Source: Acidulodesulfobacterium_A sp049965795 (GTDB lineage: Bacteria; SZUA-79; Acidulodesulfobacterales; Acidulodesulfobacteraceae). From it: 48,051 nt of DNA. Location: assembly GCA_049965795.1 (NCBI GenBank), contig JBMFVW010000012.1:1-48051 (forward strand). The letters run 5' to 3'. Shown in pieces: positions 14,855 through 23,472 of this stretch. The notes beneath the pieces are model-generated. The model made no database searches, was not told where the DNA came from, and saw nothing but the letters and a program-made list of their open reading frames with translations. The stretch's first letter is position 1. Every line of letters starts with the position of its first letter. The position numbers were made by a program, and so were the translations under genes.

Positions 14855-15871
14855 ATGAATATTTATTACGAAAAAGATGCCGATTTAAAATTAATTCAGT
14901 CCAAAACAGTAGCTATAATAGGCTACGGTTCTCAGGGGCATGCACATGCCTTAAATTTAAAAGATTCCGGAGTAAAAGTAATTATAGGGCTAAGACCGGA
15001 AGGCAGCTCTTTTTCAAAAGCTAAAAATGCAGGTTTTGAAGTATATCCGGTTAAGGAAGCTGCAGAAAAAGCCGATGTTATCATGGTTTTGCTTCCCGAC
15101 GAAATTCACGGAGAAGTTTATAAAAACGATATAGAGCCTGGTTTAAAGGCGGATAAATATCTTGTTTTCGCTCACGGCTTCAGCATTCATTTCGGACAGA
15201 TAGTCCCCCCTAAAGAAGTAAACGTTTTTATGGTCGCTCCTAAAGGTCCTGGGCATCTCGTGCGCCACGAATTTGAAAAGGGAGGCGGGGTGCCGGATTT
15301 AATAGCTGTTCATAACGATTATTCCGGCAACACGAAAAATATGGCATTGTCTTATGCGGCCGCAATAGGCGGCGGTAAAGCGGGCATATTGGAATCTACG
15401 TTCAGGGAAGAAACGGAAACCGACCTCTTTGGAGAGCAGGCGGTTCTTTGCGGCGGTTTATCGGCTCTTATGACCGCCGGGTTTGAAACTCTGGTAGAAG
15501 CGGGATATCAGGAAGAAAGCGCATATTTTGAATGCATACACGAAATGAAACTTATAGTCGATCTTATATATGAAGGCGGAATTGCAAACATGAGATATTC
15601 GATAAGCAACACGGCTCAATATGGAGACCTGACAAGAGGTCCGAGAATAGTGGACGAAAGAGTCAAGCAGGAAATGAAAAGAGTCTTGGAAGAGATTAGA
15701 AGCGGAAAATTCGCTACCGAATGGATGCTTGAAAACAAAGCCAGCAAACCTTCGTTTAACGCTATGACGAGAAACGGCGAAGAGCATCAGCTCGAAAGAG
15801 TAGGAAGCAGATTAAGGTCGTTAATGCCATGGATAACAAAAAATAAAATAGTCGATAAATCTAAAAATTAA
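14855..15871 (+). CDS. ilvC: ketol-acid reductoisomerase
   Basis: NADPH-dependent enzyme that isomerises and reduces acetolactate to 2,3-dihydroxy-isovalerate. The 338 residues mark it as the short class I form. The N-terminal Rossmann fold shows GYGSQGHAHALNLKDSG (about 23-39) and the C-terminal knotted domain shows the metal-binding DLFGEQAVLCGGLSALM and ECIHEMKLIVDLIYEGG. AAGGAGG stands just before the ATG, indicating strong translation. A leader of about 78 bp separates it from ilvN. It is followed by a 235-bp gap holding two kinds of hairpin repeat, then psd. Confidence 0.98.
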   Translation: MNIYYEKDADLKLIQSKTVAIIGYGSQGHAHALNLKDSGVKVIIGLRPEGSSFSKAKNAGFEVYPVKEAAEKADVIMVLLPDEIHGEVYKNDIEPGLKADKYLVFAHGFSIHFGQIVPPKEVNVFMVAPKGPGHLVRHEFEKGGGVPDLIAVHNDYSGNTKNMALSYAAAIGGGKAGILESTFREETETDLFGEQAVLCGGLSALMTAGFETLVEAGYQEESAYFECIHEMKLIVDLIYEGGIANMRYSISNTAQYGDLTRGPRIVDERVKQEMKRVLEEIRSGKFATEWMLENKASKPSFNAMTRNGEEHQLERVGSRLRSLMPWITKNKIVDKSKN

Positions 15872-15899
15872 AATAAAATGGTAAGATAATACGACAAGA

Positions 15900-15953
15900 T
15901 AATCACCACGACGGCCGAAGGCCGCCGCCCCTCCTTAAAAGGAGAGGAATTAA
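15900..15953. repeat. double stem-loop repeat (family 3), copy 1
   Basis: Two adjacent hairpins, CGGCC-GAA-GGCCG (15912-15924) and CTCCTT-AA-AAGGAG (15931-15944), follow TAATCACCACG. This is much more GC-rich than its surroundings. The same order of parts (CCACC, a GC-rich stem, then a CCTCC...GGAGG stem) recurs in reverse orientation at 19239-19298, so it is a dispersed element. It lies 29 bp after ilvC and may serve as its terminator. Confidence 0.72.
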
Positions 15954-15961
15954 TATTAGAA

Positions 15962-16049
15962 GGAAAATGTGCCAGATTTTATTTTCCCTATATGACAATC
16001 TCAATTAATGAATGAAGTTGATTACGGAAAATTAATCTGATGCATTTTC
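15962..16049. repeat. long hairpin repeat (family 2), copy 1
   Basis: Imperfect inverted arms at 15962-15987 (GGAAAATGTGCCAGATTTTA...) and 16026-16049 (GGAAAATTAATCTGATGC...) enclose a loop of about 38 nt. CAGATTTTATTTTC in the left arm and GGAAAATTAATCTGA in the right arm are shared exactly with the copy at 19344-19435, while the loops differ. Conserved arms with a variable loop suggest selection on, or recent movement of, the hairpin. Confidence 0.75.
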
Positions 16050-16106
16050 TAATTTATAAATGAGGAGAGTTGATTCTGTTCAACATATGCGTATTTACGA
16101 TAAACT

Positions 16107-16778
16107 ATGAAATATATAGCTAAAGAAGGATTTCAGTTTATAGTCGGCGGTTTTGTTTTTTCGATAGTTTTTTTAGTTTTATATTTTTATATTAAATTCA
16201 TAGTAATAAAATATATTTTTTTTTCGCTTTTTATACTTTCGGTCATTTTCTTTTTTTTCTGTATATATTTTTTCAGGGATCCCGAACGAAAGCCGGATTC
16301 TGTTTTAAAAGTAGGCGAAATTATTTCTCCTGCCGACGGTAAAATAATATTTTTGCAGAGAGTGTTTGACGAAAAGTTTTTAAAAGAAGAAGTTTTTAAA
16401 ATTAGCATTTTTATGTCTCTTTTTAACGTACACGTCAACAGGATTCCGTTCGGCGGAATAGTAGAAAAAATAATTTACAACAAAGGCAGATTTTTTTCCG
16501 CAAATTTAGATAAGGCATCTTCCGAAAACGAGTTTAACGCGGTAATTTTAAATAAGAAAATAGCTTTTGTTCAGATAGCGGGTCTTATTGCGAGACGTAT
16601 AGTGTGCAATATTAAGGAAGGAGATGCCGTAAAGTCCGGCGAAAGATTCGGCTTAATTAAATTCGGCTCCAGATTAGATATATATCTGCCTGTAAGTTTT
16701 ACTTCTTACGTTGAAATAGGCGGTAAGGTTTTTTCAGGCAAAACCGTACTTGGAAAAATAAATGATAGCGTCGAATAA
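16107..16778 (+). CDS. psd: phosphatidylserine decarboxylase proenzyme
   Basis: Makes phosphatidylethanolamine from phosphatidylserine at the inner membrane. The 223 residues match the short Psd type. Two N-terminal membrane segments (about 11-30 and 32-56) precede the catalytic domain with FFRDPERKP, ISPADGKI (73-80), MSLFNVHVNRIPFGG and FGLIKFGSRLDIYLP. The Ser of FGSR (S188) is the expected self-cleavage point that creates the pyruvoyl cofactor, so the gene product should mature into beta and alpha chains. It overlaps pssA by 17 bp, so the two consecutive steps of PE synthesis are coupled. It sits inside the ilv-leu cluster, an arrangement also known from deltaproteobacteria. Confidence 0.95.
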   Translation: MKYIAKEGFQFIVGGFVFSIVFLVLYFYIKFIVIKYIFFSLFILSVIFFFFCIYFFRDPERKPDSVLKVGEIISPADGKIIFLQRVFDEKFLKEEVFKISIFMSLFNVHVNRIPFGGIVEKIIYNKGRFFSANLDKASSENEFNAVILNKKIAFVQIAGLIARRIVCNIKEGDAVKSGERFGLIKFGSRLDIYLPVSFTSYVEIGGKVFSGKTVLGKINDSVE

Positions 16779-17568
16779 AGAAAAAAAGAATTATTCCCCG
16801 ATTAAAACCGCCTTAAATAACAACGAGTTATATAAAAACAGTATGACGAAAGGCGTTTTTCTACTGCCAAACCTTATAACCAGCCTTTCGCTTTTGTCCG
16901 GTTTTTACTCGATAATTAATTCTATAGACGGCAGATACTGGATAGCCGGATGGCTTATAATAGCGTCTATATTCTTCGACGGAATAGACGGCAAGGTGGC
17001 AAGGCTGACCAATACAAGTTCTAAATTCGGGATAGAATACGATTCTCTGTCCGATTTAATAGCTTTCGGAGCGGCGCCGTCCGTTCTGCTGTTTAAATGG
17101 TTTTTTATGGATATGGGTAGAATAGGATGGGCTGTTGTTTTCGTATATCTATTAGGAGCGACGTTAAGGCTGGCGAGATTTAACGTACAGGTAAATTCTG
17201 TAGAATATAAAAAGTTTACGGGGCTTCCGTCTCCGGCGGCTGCAGGTACCATAGTTTCTACGCTTTTTTTTATTACGAAATTTTCGATACGCACTTTAGT
17301 TATAACCAAAATTATGCTTGTTTTAACGGTGATAGTCGGACTGTTGATGATAAGCAACATCGGATACTTTGCTATGAAAGATTTTTCCGTTTTTAAACGC
17401 AGGGCATTCGAGTTTTTGATACTGATATTATTTATTCTTATAATTATTATAATAAAGCCTGTCGAATCTATTTTTACTATTTTCATATTATATTCGTTTA
17501 TTTCTCCTCTATTGTATTTTTATTTCGTTAATGTTAAGATAAAAAAGATTAATAAAGAAATTAAATAG
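16762..17568 (+). CDS. pssA: CDP-diacylglycerol--serine O-phosphatidyltransferase
   Basis: Integral membrane enzyme that makes phosphatidylserine from CDP-diacylglycerol and L-serine, the substrate of the psd product. The 268 residues contain the CDP-alcohol phosphatidyltransferase motif DGKVAR...SSKFGIEYDSLSD (pattern DG-x2-AR-x8-G-x3-D-x3-D) in the first third, followed by about six more membrane helices. It is of the membrane-bound type II kind, not the E. coli PssA type. The start ATG lies inside the end of psd. A more internal methionine (MTKGVFLLPN) is a possible alternative start, since the first 28 residues are hydrophilic and variable. Confidence 0.95.
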   Translation: MIASNKEKKNYSPIKTALNNNELYKNSMTKGVFLLPNLITSLSLLSGFYSIINSIDGRYWIAGWLIIASIFFDGIDGKVARLTNTSSKFGIEYDSLSDLIAFGAAPSVLLFKWFFMDMGRIGWAVVFVYLLGATLRLARFNVQVNSVEYKKFTGLPSPAAAGTIVSTLFFITKFSIRTLVITKIMLVLTVIVGLLMISNIGYFAMKDFSVFKRRAFEFLILILFILIIIIIKPVESIFTIFILYSFISPLLYFYFVNVKIKKINKEIK

Positions 17569-17589
17569 GTTTTTGCAGGAGGATTTTTA

Positions 17590-19149
17590 ATGGGCGGCGA
17601 CGCTTTTAAAAAGATAAAAATATTCGATACTACTCTTAGGGACGGCGAGCAGTCTCCGGGCGCCAGCATGAATATAGATGAAAAGCTAAACTTAGCGAGG
17701 CAGTTGGCGAGACTCGGCGTGGACGTCATAGAAGCCGGCTTTCCCATTGCTTCGGAAGGCGATTTTGAAGCCGTCAGCGCTATAGCCCAAGAGATAAAAG
17801 GTATAGAAATAGCAGGTCTTGCAAGGGCAAACGAAAAAGATATATACAGGGCGTATTCCGCGGTAAAACTTGCGGAAAAGCCGGTCATTCACACTTTCAT
17901 AGCTACTTCCGACGTACACCTTAAATATAAGCTAAAGATGACGCGCGAAGAATTATACGAGCGCGCCGTCAATATGGTTAAATATGCAAAATCGTTCATA
18001 GAAAATATAGAATTTTCGGCGGAAGACGCTTCCAGATCCGATTTGGATTTTTTATGCAAAGTAATTAAAGGAGTTATAGATGCAGGCGCTACTACCGTTA
18101 ATATTCCCGATACGGTAGGATATGCGACGCCCTTCGAATTTTTTAATTTTATAAAAAGCATCAGAGAAAGAGTTGAAGGAATAGAAAATATTGTTTTAAG
18201 CGTCCACTGTCATAACGACTTGGGTCTGGGTACGGCAAATTCTTTGTCGGCGATTCTTGCCGGAGCCAATCAAGTTGAATGCACCGTAAACGGTATCGGC
18301 GAGAGAGCCGGAAATGCGGCGCTGGAAGAAATAGTTATGGCTCTTGAAGTAAGAAAGGACATATATAACGCAATAACTTCGGTAAATACGCAGGAATTAT
18401 ACAGGTCTTCGCAGCTGTTGACGCATATTACCGGAATATCGGTTCAGCCCAATAAAGCTATAGTCGGAAAAAATGCTTTCGCCCACGAAGCGGGAATTCA
18501 TCAGGACGGAGTACTGAAAGAAAAAACCACTTACGAAATCATGACTCCGGAACGCGTCGGAAGACAGCCTGACGAATTAGTCCTTGGCAAGCACTCCGGA
18601 AAACATGCGTTTAAAGAAAAACTTAATTCACTCGGTTATTTATTAAACGACGAAGAGATAGAAAAAGCTTTCTTAAAATTTAAGAATCTTGCGGACAAAA
18701 AGAAAGATATTTACGACGAAGACATAGATTCTCTTGTTTCTAAATCGCATCATTTAGAGAAATATGAATTAAAATACGTAAACGTCGTCTGCGGAGATAC
18801 CGTTTCGCCGCTTGCAATGGTCAAACTTAAAGTTGACGGAGATTTAAAGCAAGATTCTTCCTGCGGAAACGGACCTGTAGATGCGGCGGTTAACGCAATA
18901 GAAAAAATCGTAAATTCTAAGGCTAAAGTAATAGGCTATGAAGTAAAATCTATCAGGGGAACGACTGAAGCACAGGGAAACGTTTCTATTACTATAGAAC
19001 ATAACGGCGCGAGCATTACGGGAAGGAGCGCGCATACCGACATAGTTACCGCAAGCGCCAAGGCTTACGTTAACGCGTTGAATAAGTTGTACGTTCAAAA
19101 TAAAAACGCCGCAAATAAAACAATCTGCGAAATTGAAATTAGCGCTTGA
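17590..19149 (+). CDS. leuA: 2-isopropylmalate synthase
   Basis: First committed enzyme of leucine synthesis: it condenses acetyl-CoA with 2-ketoisovalerate. The 519 residues carry the DRE-TIM barrel start IFDTTLRDGEQSPGASM, the metal-binding VHCHNDLGLGTAN, a linker with HEAGIHQDG and VLGKHSGKHA, and a C-terminal LeuA regulatory domain (about 385-519) that normally mediates leucine feedback inhibition. AGGAGG stands just before the ATG. It lies 21 bp after pssA and so probably shares its transcript. The 321-bp gap that follows holds several repeats. Confidence 0.98.
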   Translation: MGGDAFKKIKIFDTTLRDGEQSPGASMNIDEKLNLARQLARLGVDVIEAGFPIASEGDFEAVSAIAQEIKGIEIAGLARANEKDIYRAYSAVKLAEKPVIHTFIATSDVHLKYKLKMTREELYERAVNMVKYAKSFIENIEFSAEDASRSDLDFLCKVIKGVIDAGATTVNIPDTVGYATPFEFFNFIKSIRERVEGIENIVLSVHCHNDLGLGTANSLSAILAGANQVECTVNGIGERAGNAALEEIVMALEVRKDIYNAITSVNTQELYRSSQLLTHITGISVQPNKAIVGKNAFAHEAGIHQDGVLKEKTTYEIMTPERVGRQPDELVLGKHSGKHAFKEKLNSLGYLLNDEEIEKAFLKFKNLADKKKDIYDEDIDSLVSKSHHLEKYELKYVNVVCGDTVSPLAMVKLKVDGDLKQDSSCGNGPVDAAVNAIEKIVNSKAKVIGYEVKSIRGTTEAQGNVSITIEHNGASITGRSAHTDIVTASAKAYVNALNKLYVQNKNAANKTICEIEISA

Positions 19150-19161
19150 GAATAAATTGTG

Positions 19162-19190
19162 ACATGGACAGAATTGAATTGTGCCCATGT
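19162..19190. repeat. degenerate REP-like palindrome (family 1) after leuA
   Basis: Inverted arms ACATGGACAGAATT (19162-19175) and AATTGTGCCCATGT (19177-19190) around one G, with two mismatches. It lies 12 bp after the leuA stop. The core matches the GGACAGAATT palindromes at 6006, 30853 and 37978. This begins the 321-bp leuA-leuC gap (19150-19470), which otherwise holds the family 3 and family 2 repeats and the leuC ribosome binding site; no gene was seen in it. Confidence 0.78.
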
Positions 19191-19238
19191 ATTTATTAAT
19201 GCAGTATGCAATTACTATAAAATGAAGGATTTCTAAGT

Positions 19239-19298
19239 AACTCCCTCCTTTAAAAAAGGAGGGAGTTAGGCGTCAGCCTGACGGGGTGGTTTTTCTTG
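19239..19298. repeat. double stem-loop repeat (family 3), copy 2; possible terminator
   Basis: A perfect 13-bp hairpin, AACTCCCTCCTTT with its complement (19239-19267), is followed by CGTCA-GCC-TGACG (19271-19283) and then GGGGTGGTTTTTCTT. It is the reverse-oriented counterpart of 15900-15953. The second stem followed by a T-run could work as a rho-independent terminator or attenuator between leuA and leuC. Confidence 0.75.
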
Positions 19299-19326
19299 TA
19301 ATTCCGATTGGGATATATATAAATTC

Positions 19327-19435
19327 GTGACGGTGACAGAATTGCGGAAAAGATGTCAGATTTTATTTTCTGCATTTGATAAAGATAATTAACATATTTA
19401 AGTTTATTGCGGAAAATTAATCTGACACCTTTTCC
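19327..19435. repeat. long hairpin repeat (family 2), copy 2, with fused family 1 half-site
   Basis: Arms of about 29 nt (19344-19373 and 19408-19435) pair with few mismatches; the loop is about 35 nt and unlike that of copy 1. Immediately upstream, GTGACGGTGACAGAATT (19327-19343) closely resembles the GTGACGGTGCCGGAATT end of the 5961-6071 cluster, but its complementary half is missing. The element ends 35 bp before leuC. Confidence 0.75.
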
Positions 19436-19470
19436 GATATAAATTTATCAATTTGTGAAAGGAGAGCAAA

Positions 19471-20748
19471 ATGACAAAACCCTTAACCATTACCGAAAAA
19501 ATAATTTTAAATCATACCGATTTGCAGGAAATATCTTCAGGAGATATAGTAAACGCAAGAGTGGATTTAGCTCTGGGAAACGATATAACTGCTCCCATAG
19601 CAATAAAAGAGTTTACGGCTATAGGCGTAGATGCAGTATTTGACAGAAAAAAAATAGCGCTGGTTCCGGATCACTTTGTTCCAAACAAAGATATATTGAG
19701 CGCAAAGCAGGCGAAAATGATGAGGGAGTTCGCCAAAAAATTCGATATAGAAAACTATTTCGAGTGCGGAGAAGCCGGCGTCGAGCATGCGCTTCTTCCC
19801 GAAAAAGGCATAGTTCTTCCCGGAGATCTTGTAGTAGGGGCAGATTCGCATACATGTACCTACGGAGCGCTTGGAGCGTTTGCCACCGGAGTCGGCTCTA
19901 CAGATTTAGCCTACGCTATGGCATTCGGCGAGTTATGGCTTAAAGTTCCCGAATCTATAAAAGTTATTTTTGAAGGCAAACCCAAAAAATGGGTGTCAGG
20001 CAAAGATTTAATTCTTTATCTTATAGGACAGATAGGAGTGGAAGGCGCAAACTATATGGCGCTGGAATTTACCGGAAGCACCTTTCAGCATCTCGGTATG
20101 GCGGACAGGCTTACAATATCGAATATGGCTATAGAAGCCGGAGCAAAAAGCGGAATATTCGAGCCGGATGAAATTACCGAAAATTACGTAAAAAGCAGAG
20201 CAAAAAGAGATTATATATTTTATAAGAGCGACGAAGGAGCTGAATACATTAAAGTATTAAATTATAATGCCGAAACAATCAATCCTCAAGTCGCTTTTCC
20301 GCATCTTCCGGAAAATAGTGTAGATATCAATGAAGCATCTGCAAAAAACATAAAAATAGATCAGTCGGTTATAGGTTCCTGCACAAACGGCAGAATTGAA
20401 GATTTAAGAATTGCGGCGGATATATTAAAAGGCAAAAAGATAGCAAAATATACTAGGCTTATAGTAATTCCTGCGACTCCGGATATTTATAGAATGGCGG
20501 AAAAAGAAGGGCTTATAGATATATTTATGGATGCCGGCGGAGTCGTAAGCACGCCTACTTGCGGACCTTGTCTCGGCGGATATATGGGAATACTTGCCGA
20601 CGGCGAAAGGGCGATATCTTCAACGAACAGGAATTTTAAAGGAAGAATGGGCGACGTTACCAGCGAAGTATATCTCGCAAATCCTGCGGTTTGCGCGGCG
20701 TCCGCTATACTCGGCAAGATTGCGGGTCCCGACGAAGTAGTATCTTAA
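19471..20748 (+). CDS. leuC: 3-isopropylmalate dehydratase large subunit
   Basis: With LeuD it forms the [4Fe-4S] aconitase-type enzyme that isomerises 2-isopropylmalate to 3-isopropylmalate. Cluster ligands are visible in VIGSCTNGRIEDLR and TPTCGPCLGGYMG. At about 425 residues it is the shorter archaeal/HacA-like type rather than the 460-470-residue enterobacterial type. The ATG is preceded by AAAGGAG. It is separated from leuA by repeats and from leuD by 41 bp. Homoaconitase is an alternative by sequence type, but the leuA/leuB context makes leucine synthesis much more likely. Confidence 0.95.
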   Translation: MTKPLTITEKIILNHTDLQEISSGDIVNARVDLALGNDITAPIAIKEFTAIGVDAVFDRKKIALVPDHFVPNKDILSAKQAKMMREFAKKFDIENYFECGEAGVEHALLPEKGIVLPGDLVVGADSHTCTYGALGAFATGVGSTDLAYAMAFGELWLKVPESIKVIFEGKPKKWVSGKDLILYLIGQIGVEGANYMALEFTGSTFQHLGMADRLTISNMAIEAGAKSGIFEPDEITENYVKSRAKRDYIFYKSDEGAEYIKVLNYNAETINPQVAFPHLPENSVDINEASAKNIKIDQSVIGSCTNGRIEDLRIAADILKGKKIAKYTRLIVIPATPDIYRMAEKEGLIDIFMDAGGVVSTPTCGPCLGGYMGILADGERAISSTNRNFKGRMGDVTSEVYLANPAVCAASAILGKIAGPDEVVS

Positions 20749-20789
20749 AAAGTTAAAAGTTTTTTAATATTTATAAAGGAGCATTATTT

Positions 20790-21287
20790 ATGATATTTAA
20801 AGGAAAAGTATTTAAATTTGGCGACAACATAGATACCGATGCTATAATACCCGCAAGATATTTAAACGATTCGAGCGAAGAAAATTTAAAAAAACACTGC
20901 ATGGAAGATGCTGACGAATCGTTCTCTTCCAAGGTAGCAAAAGGCGATTTTATAGTTGCGGGAAATAATTTCGGATGCGGTTCTTCCAGGGAACATGCCC
21001 CTATAGCAATAAAATCGAGCGGCGTTCCCATAGTAATAGCCAAAAGCTTTGCAAGGATATTTTACAGAAATTCTTTTAATATAGGGCTGTTTATTCTTTC
21101 CGCGGATACGGACGGAATAGAAAACGGCGACGTCCTTGAAGTAAATACCGATACCGGAGAAATTAAAAATCAAACTAAAAATACCGTTATAAATGCCAAA
21201 CCTATTCCTAAATTTATGTCGGAATTAGTTAATGCGGGCGGTTTAATAGCGTATGCCAAAAAAAAGATTAAGGAGGGTAAAAAATAA
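20790..21287 (+). CDS. leuD: 3-isopropylmalate dehydratase small subunit
   Basis: Swivelling-domain partner of LeuC, 165 residues, again of the short type. Key features are the N-terminal KFGDNIDTDAIIPARYL and the substrate-contacting NNFGCGSSREHAPIAIK, followed by AKSFARIFYRNSFNIGL. AAGGAG precedes the ATG. The stop is 2 bp from the leuB start, so leuCDB form a tight unit. Confidence 0.96.
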   Translation: MIFKGKVFKFGDNIDTDAIIPARYLNDSSEENLKKHCMEDADESFSSKVAKGDFIVAGNNFGCGSSREHAPIAIKSSGVPIVIAKSFARIFYRNSFNIGLFILSADTDGIENGDVLEVNTDTGEIKNQTKNTVINAKPIPKFMSELVNAGGLIAYAKKKIKEGKK

Positions 21288-21289
21288 TT

Positions 21290-22369
21290 ATGATAAAATT
21301 AGCTCTTTTCCCGGGCGACGGAATAGGAACCGAAGTAGCCGAAGAAGCCGTTAACGTATTAAAATTTTTACTCGATTCCCACTCGGTAAGATATGAAATA
21401 GAAAAGGGTCTCGTCGGCGGCGCATCGTACGACGAATACGGAAAACCTTTAACCGAAGAAACTCTTAAGATAGCAAAGGATGCGGATGCCGTAATTTTTG
21501 GAGCGGTAGGCGGCTATAAATGGGAATCTCTTCCTATTGAACTCAGGCCGGAAAAAGCGCTGCTGTCTTTAAGATACGAACTCGGTTTATATGCAAATTT
21601 AAGGCCTTCTAAAATTTACGACGAACTTATCGATGCTTCTCCGTTAAAGAAAGAAGTGGTTCAGGGAACCGACATGATGATTGTAAGGGAACTTACCGGC
21701 GGAATATATTTCGGTCAGCCGAGGGGCGTTTTCGATATGGAAGACGGACAGAAAAAAGGCGTCAATACACTTGTTTATACCACTAAAGAAATAGAAAGAA
21801 TAGCTAAGATAGCTTTTGAAATTGCGAAAAAAAGAAGAAAAAAAGTGTTGTCGGTTGATAAGGCAAACGTATTGGAATGCACCGAGTTATGGCGCAATGT
21901 AGTCGCGGAAACAGCCAAAGGTTATCCCGACATAGAACTGACCAATATGTACGTCGATAACTGCTCCATGCAGTTAATAAGGCAGCCGAAAAATTTCGAC
22001 GTTATAGTAACTACCAATATGTTCGGAGATATTTTGAGCGATGAATCTTCTATGGTAGCCGGATCTATAGGCATGCTGCCTTCCGCGAGCCTTAACGGCA
22101 AAAAAGGTATGTATGAGCCTATTCACGGAAGCGCGCCCGATATTGCAGGACAGAATAAAGCAAATCCTTTAGCCGCAATATTATCCGTTGCAATGATGTT
22201 AAAATACAGTTTCGATATGGACGATCTTGCCGACAAAATAGACAAAGCGGTAGAAAAAGTAATTAAGAACGGATACAGGACGGCGGATATTTATTCAAAA
22301 GCTCATGGAACTAAACTTGTCGGAACGAAAGAAATGGGCATTGCCGTAATAGAAGAATTAAAAAAATGA
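21290..22369 (+). CDS. leuB: 3-isopropylmalate dehydrogenase
   Basis: NAD-dependent oxidative decarboxylase that gives 2-ketoisocaproate, the last leucine-specific precursor before transamination. The 359 residues begin with LALFPGDGIGTEVAEEAV. They show the substrate-binding RPEKALLSLR region, VRELTGGIYFGQPRG, the catalytic lysine in SVDKANVLECTELWR, and the metal/NAD-binding NMFGDILSDESSM with HGSAPDIAGQNKANP. AGGAGGG overlaps the end of leuD. asd follows after 46 bp. Confidence 0.98.
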   Translation: MIKLALFPGDGIGTEVAEEAVNVLKFLLDSHSVRYEIEKGLVGGASYDEYGKPLTEETLKIAKDADAVIFGAVGGYKWESLPIELRPEKALLSLRYELGLYANLRPSKIYDELIDASPLKKEVVQGTDMMIVRELTGGIYFGQPRGVFDMEDGQKKGVNTLVYTTKEIERIAKIAFEIAKKRRKKVLSVDKANVLECTELWRNVVAETAKGYPDIELTNMYVDNCSMQLIRQPKNFDVIVTTNMFGDILSDESSMVAGSIGMLPSASLNGKKGMYEPIHGSAPDIAGQNKANPLAAILSVAMMLKYSFDMDDLADKIDKAVEKVIKNGYRTADIYSKAHGTKLVGTKEMGIAVIEELKK

Positions 22370-22415
22370 CTATAGTAATTACTTTCTATTGCAGGATTAA
22401 GGAAGAGGAAATTAT

Positions 22416-23459
22416 ATGAAAAAAGAAAAATATAATGTAGCCGTAACCGGAGCGACGGGTCTTGTCGGCAGGGAGTTTTTGGAGATACTGGAGCAGAGAA
22501 ATTTTCCTATAGGTGAACTCTATCTTTTTGCATCGGAAAATTCTATCGGAGAAACTATAGATTTTAAAGGCGACGAATATATAGTCGATGCATTAAGGGA
22601 AGATTCATTTAAAAAAAAGAACATAGACATAGTATTGTCGAGCCCCGGAGGGCAGATAAGCGCTAAGTTTTCGCCTATCGCCGCCAAAGAAGGAGCAGTA
22701 GTTATAGATAATACGTCTTATTTCAGAATGGATAAAGACGTTCCTTTAGTCGTGCCTGAAGTTAACCCCGACGATATAAAATATTATTCCAAAAAAAATA
22801 TAATAGCAAATCCGAACTGTTCTACAATTCAGATGCTTGTTCCGCTTAAGCCGATTCACGATGTATATAAAATAAAAAGAATAGTAGTATCGACTTACCA
22901 GTCTACTTCGGGAGCCGGCAAAAAAGCTATGGACGAACTCTTTTACCAGACTACCGGCATTATAAATGCTCAAGGCGATATTTTTCCCGAAAAATTTCCG
23001 GTACAGATTGCATTTAACTGTATTCCGCAAATCGACGTTTTCGCAGACGACGGATATACCAAAGAAGAGATTAAAATGGTAAACGAAACCCGTAAAATAA
23101 TGCACGACGAAAATATAGGCGTGTCCGCCACTACGGTGAGAGTCCCCGTTTTCTTCTCGCACGGCGAATCCGTTAATATCGAAACTGAAAAAAGTTTCGA
23201 TATTAAAGATATAAAGAAAATGCTTTCGGAAACTAAAGGAGTTAAAATTATAGACGACGTATTAAGCGAAAATCCCGAAGAGCGTTATCCCTATCAGACT
23301 AACGTTGCAGGTAACGACGACGTATATGTAGGCAGGATAAGAAAGGATTTTTCCGTCCCTAACGGACTTAACTTATGGATAGTAGCCGATAACGTCCGGA
23401 AAGGAGCGGCTCTCAACGCCGTGCAGATAGCGGAAATTTTAATTAAAAAGTATCTTTGA
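22416..23459 (+). CDS. asd: aspartate-semialdehyde dehydrogenase
   Basis: Reduces aspartyl phosphate to aspartate semialdehyde, the branch point to lysine/diaminopimelate, methionine, threonine and hence isoleucine. The 347 residues show the NADP-binding VAVTGATGLVGREFLEIL, the catalytic cysteine in IIANPNCSTIQML, and the substrate-binding RVPVFFSHGESVNIE. AAGAGGAAA precedes the ATG. Its place at the end of the leu cluster next to murJ links amino acid and peptidoglycan precursor supply. It ends 13 bp before murJ. Confidence 0.97.
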   Translation: MKKEKYNVAVTGATGLVGREFLEILEQRNFPIGELYLFASENSIGETIDFKGDEYIVDALREDSFKKKNIDIVLSSPGGQISAKFSPIAAKEGAVVIDNTSYFRMDKDVPLVVPEVNPDDIKYYSKKNIIANPNCSTIQMLVPLKPIHDVYKIKRIVVSTYQSTSGAGKKAMDELFYQTTGIINAQGDIFPEKFPVQIAFNCIPQIDVFADDGYTKEEIKMVNETRKIMHDENIGVSATTVRVPVFFSHGESVNIETEKSFDIKDIKKMLSETKGVKIIDDVLSENPEERYPYQTNVAGNDDVYVGRIRKDFSVPNGLNLWIVADNVRKGAALNAVQIAEILIKKYL

Positions 23460-23472
23460 TATTCAATAAATA

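Noticed and set aside
16905..17486. Long minus-strand open frame (193 codons) opposite pssA
   Set aside because: It mirrors the codons of a clearly recognised gene, has no ribosome binding site and resembles no family.
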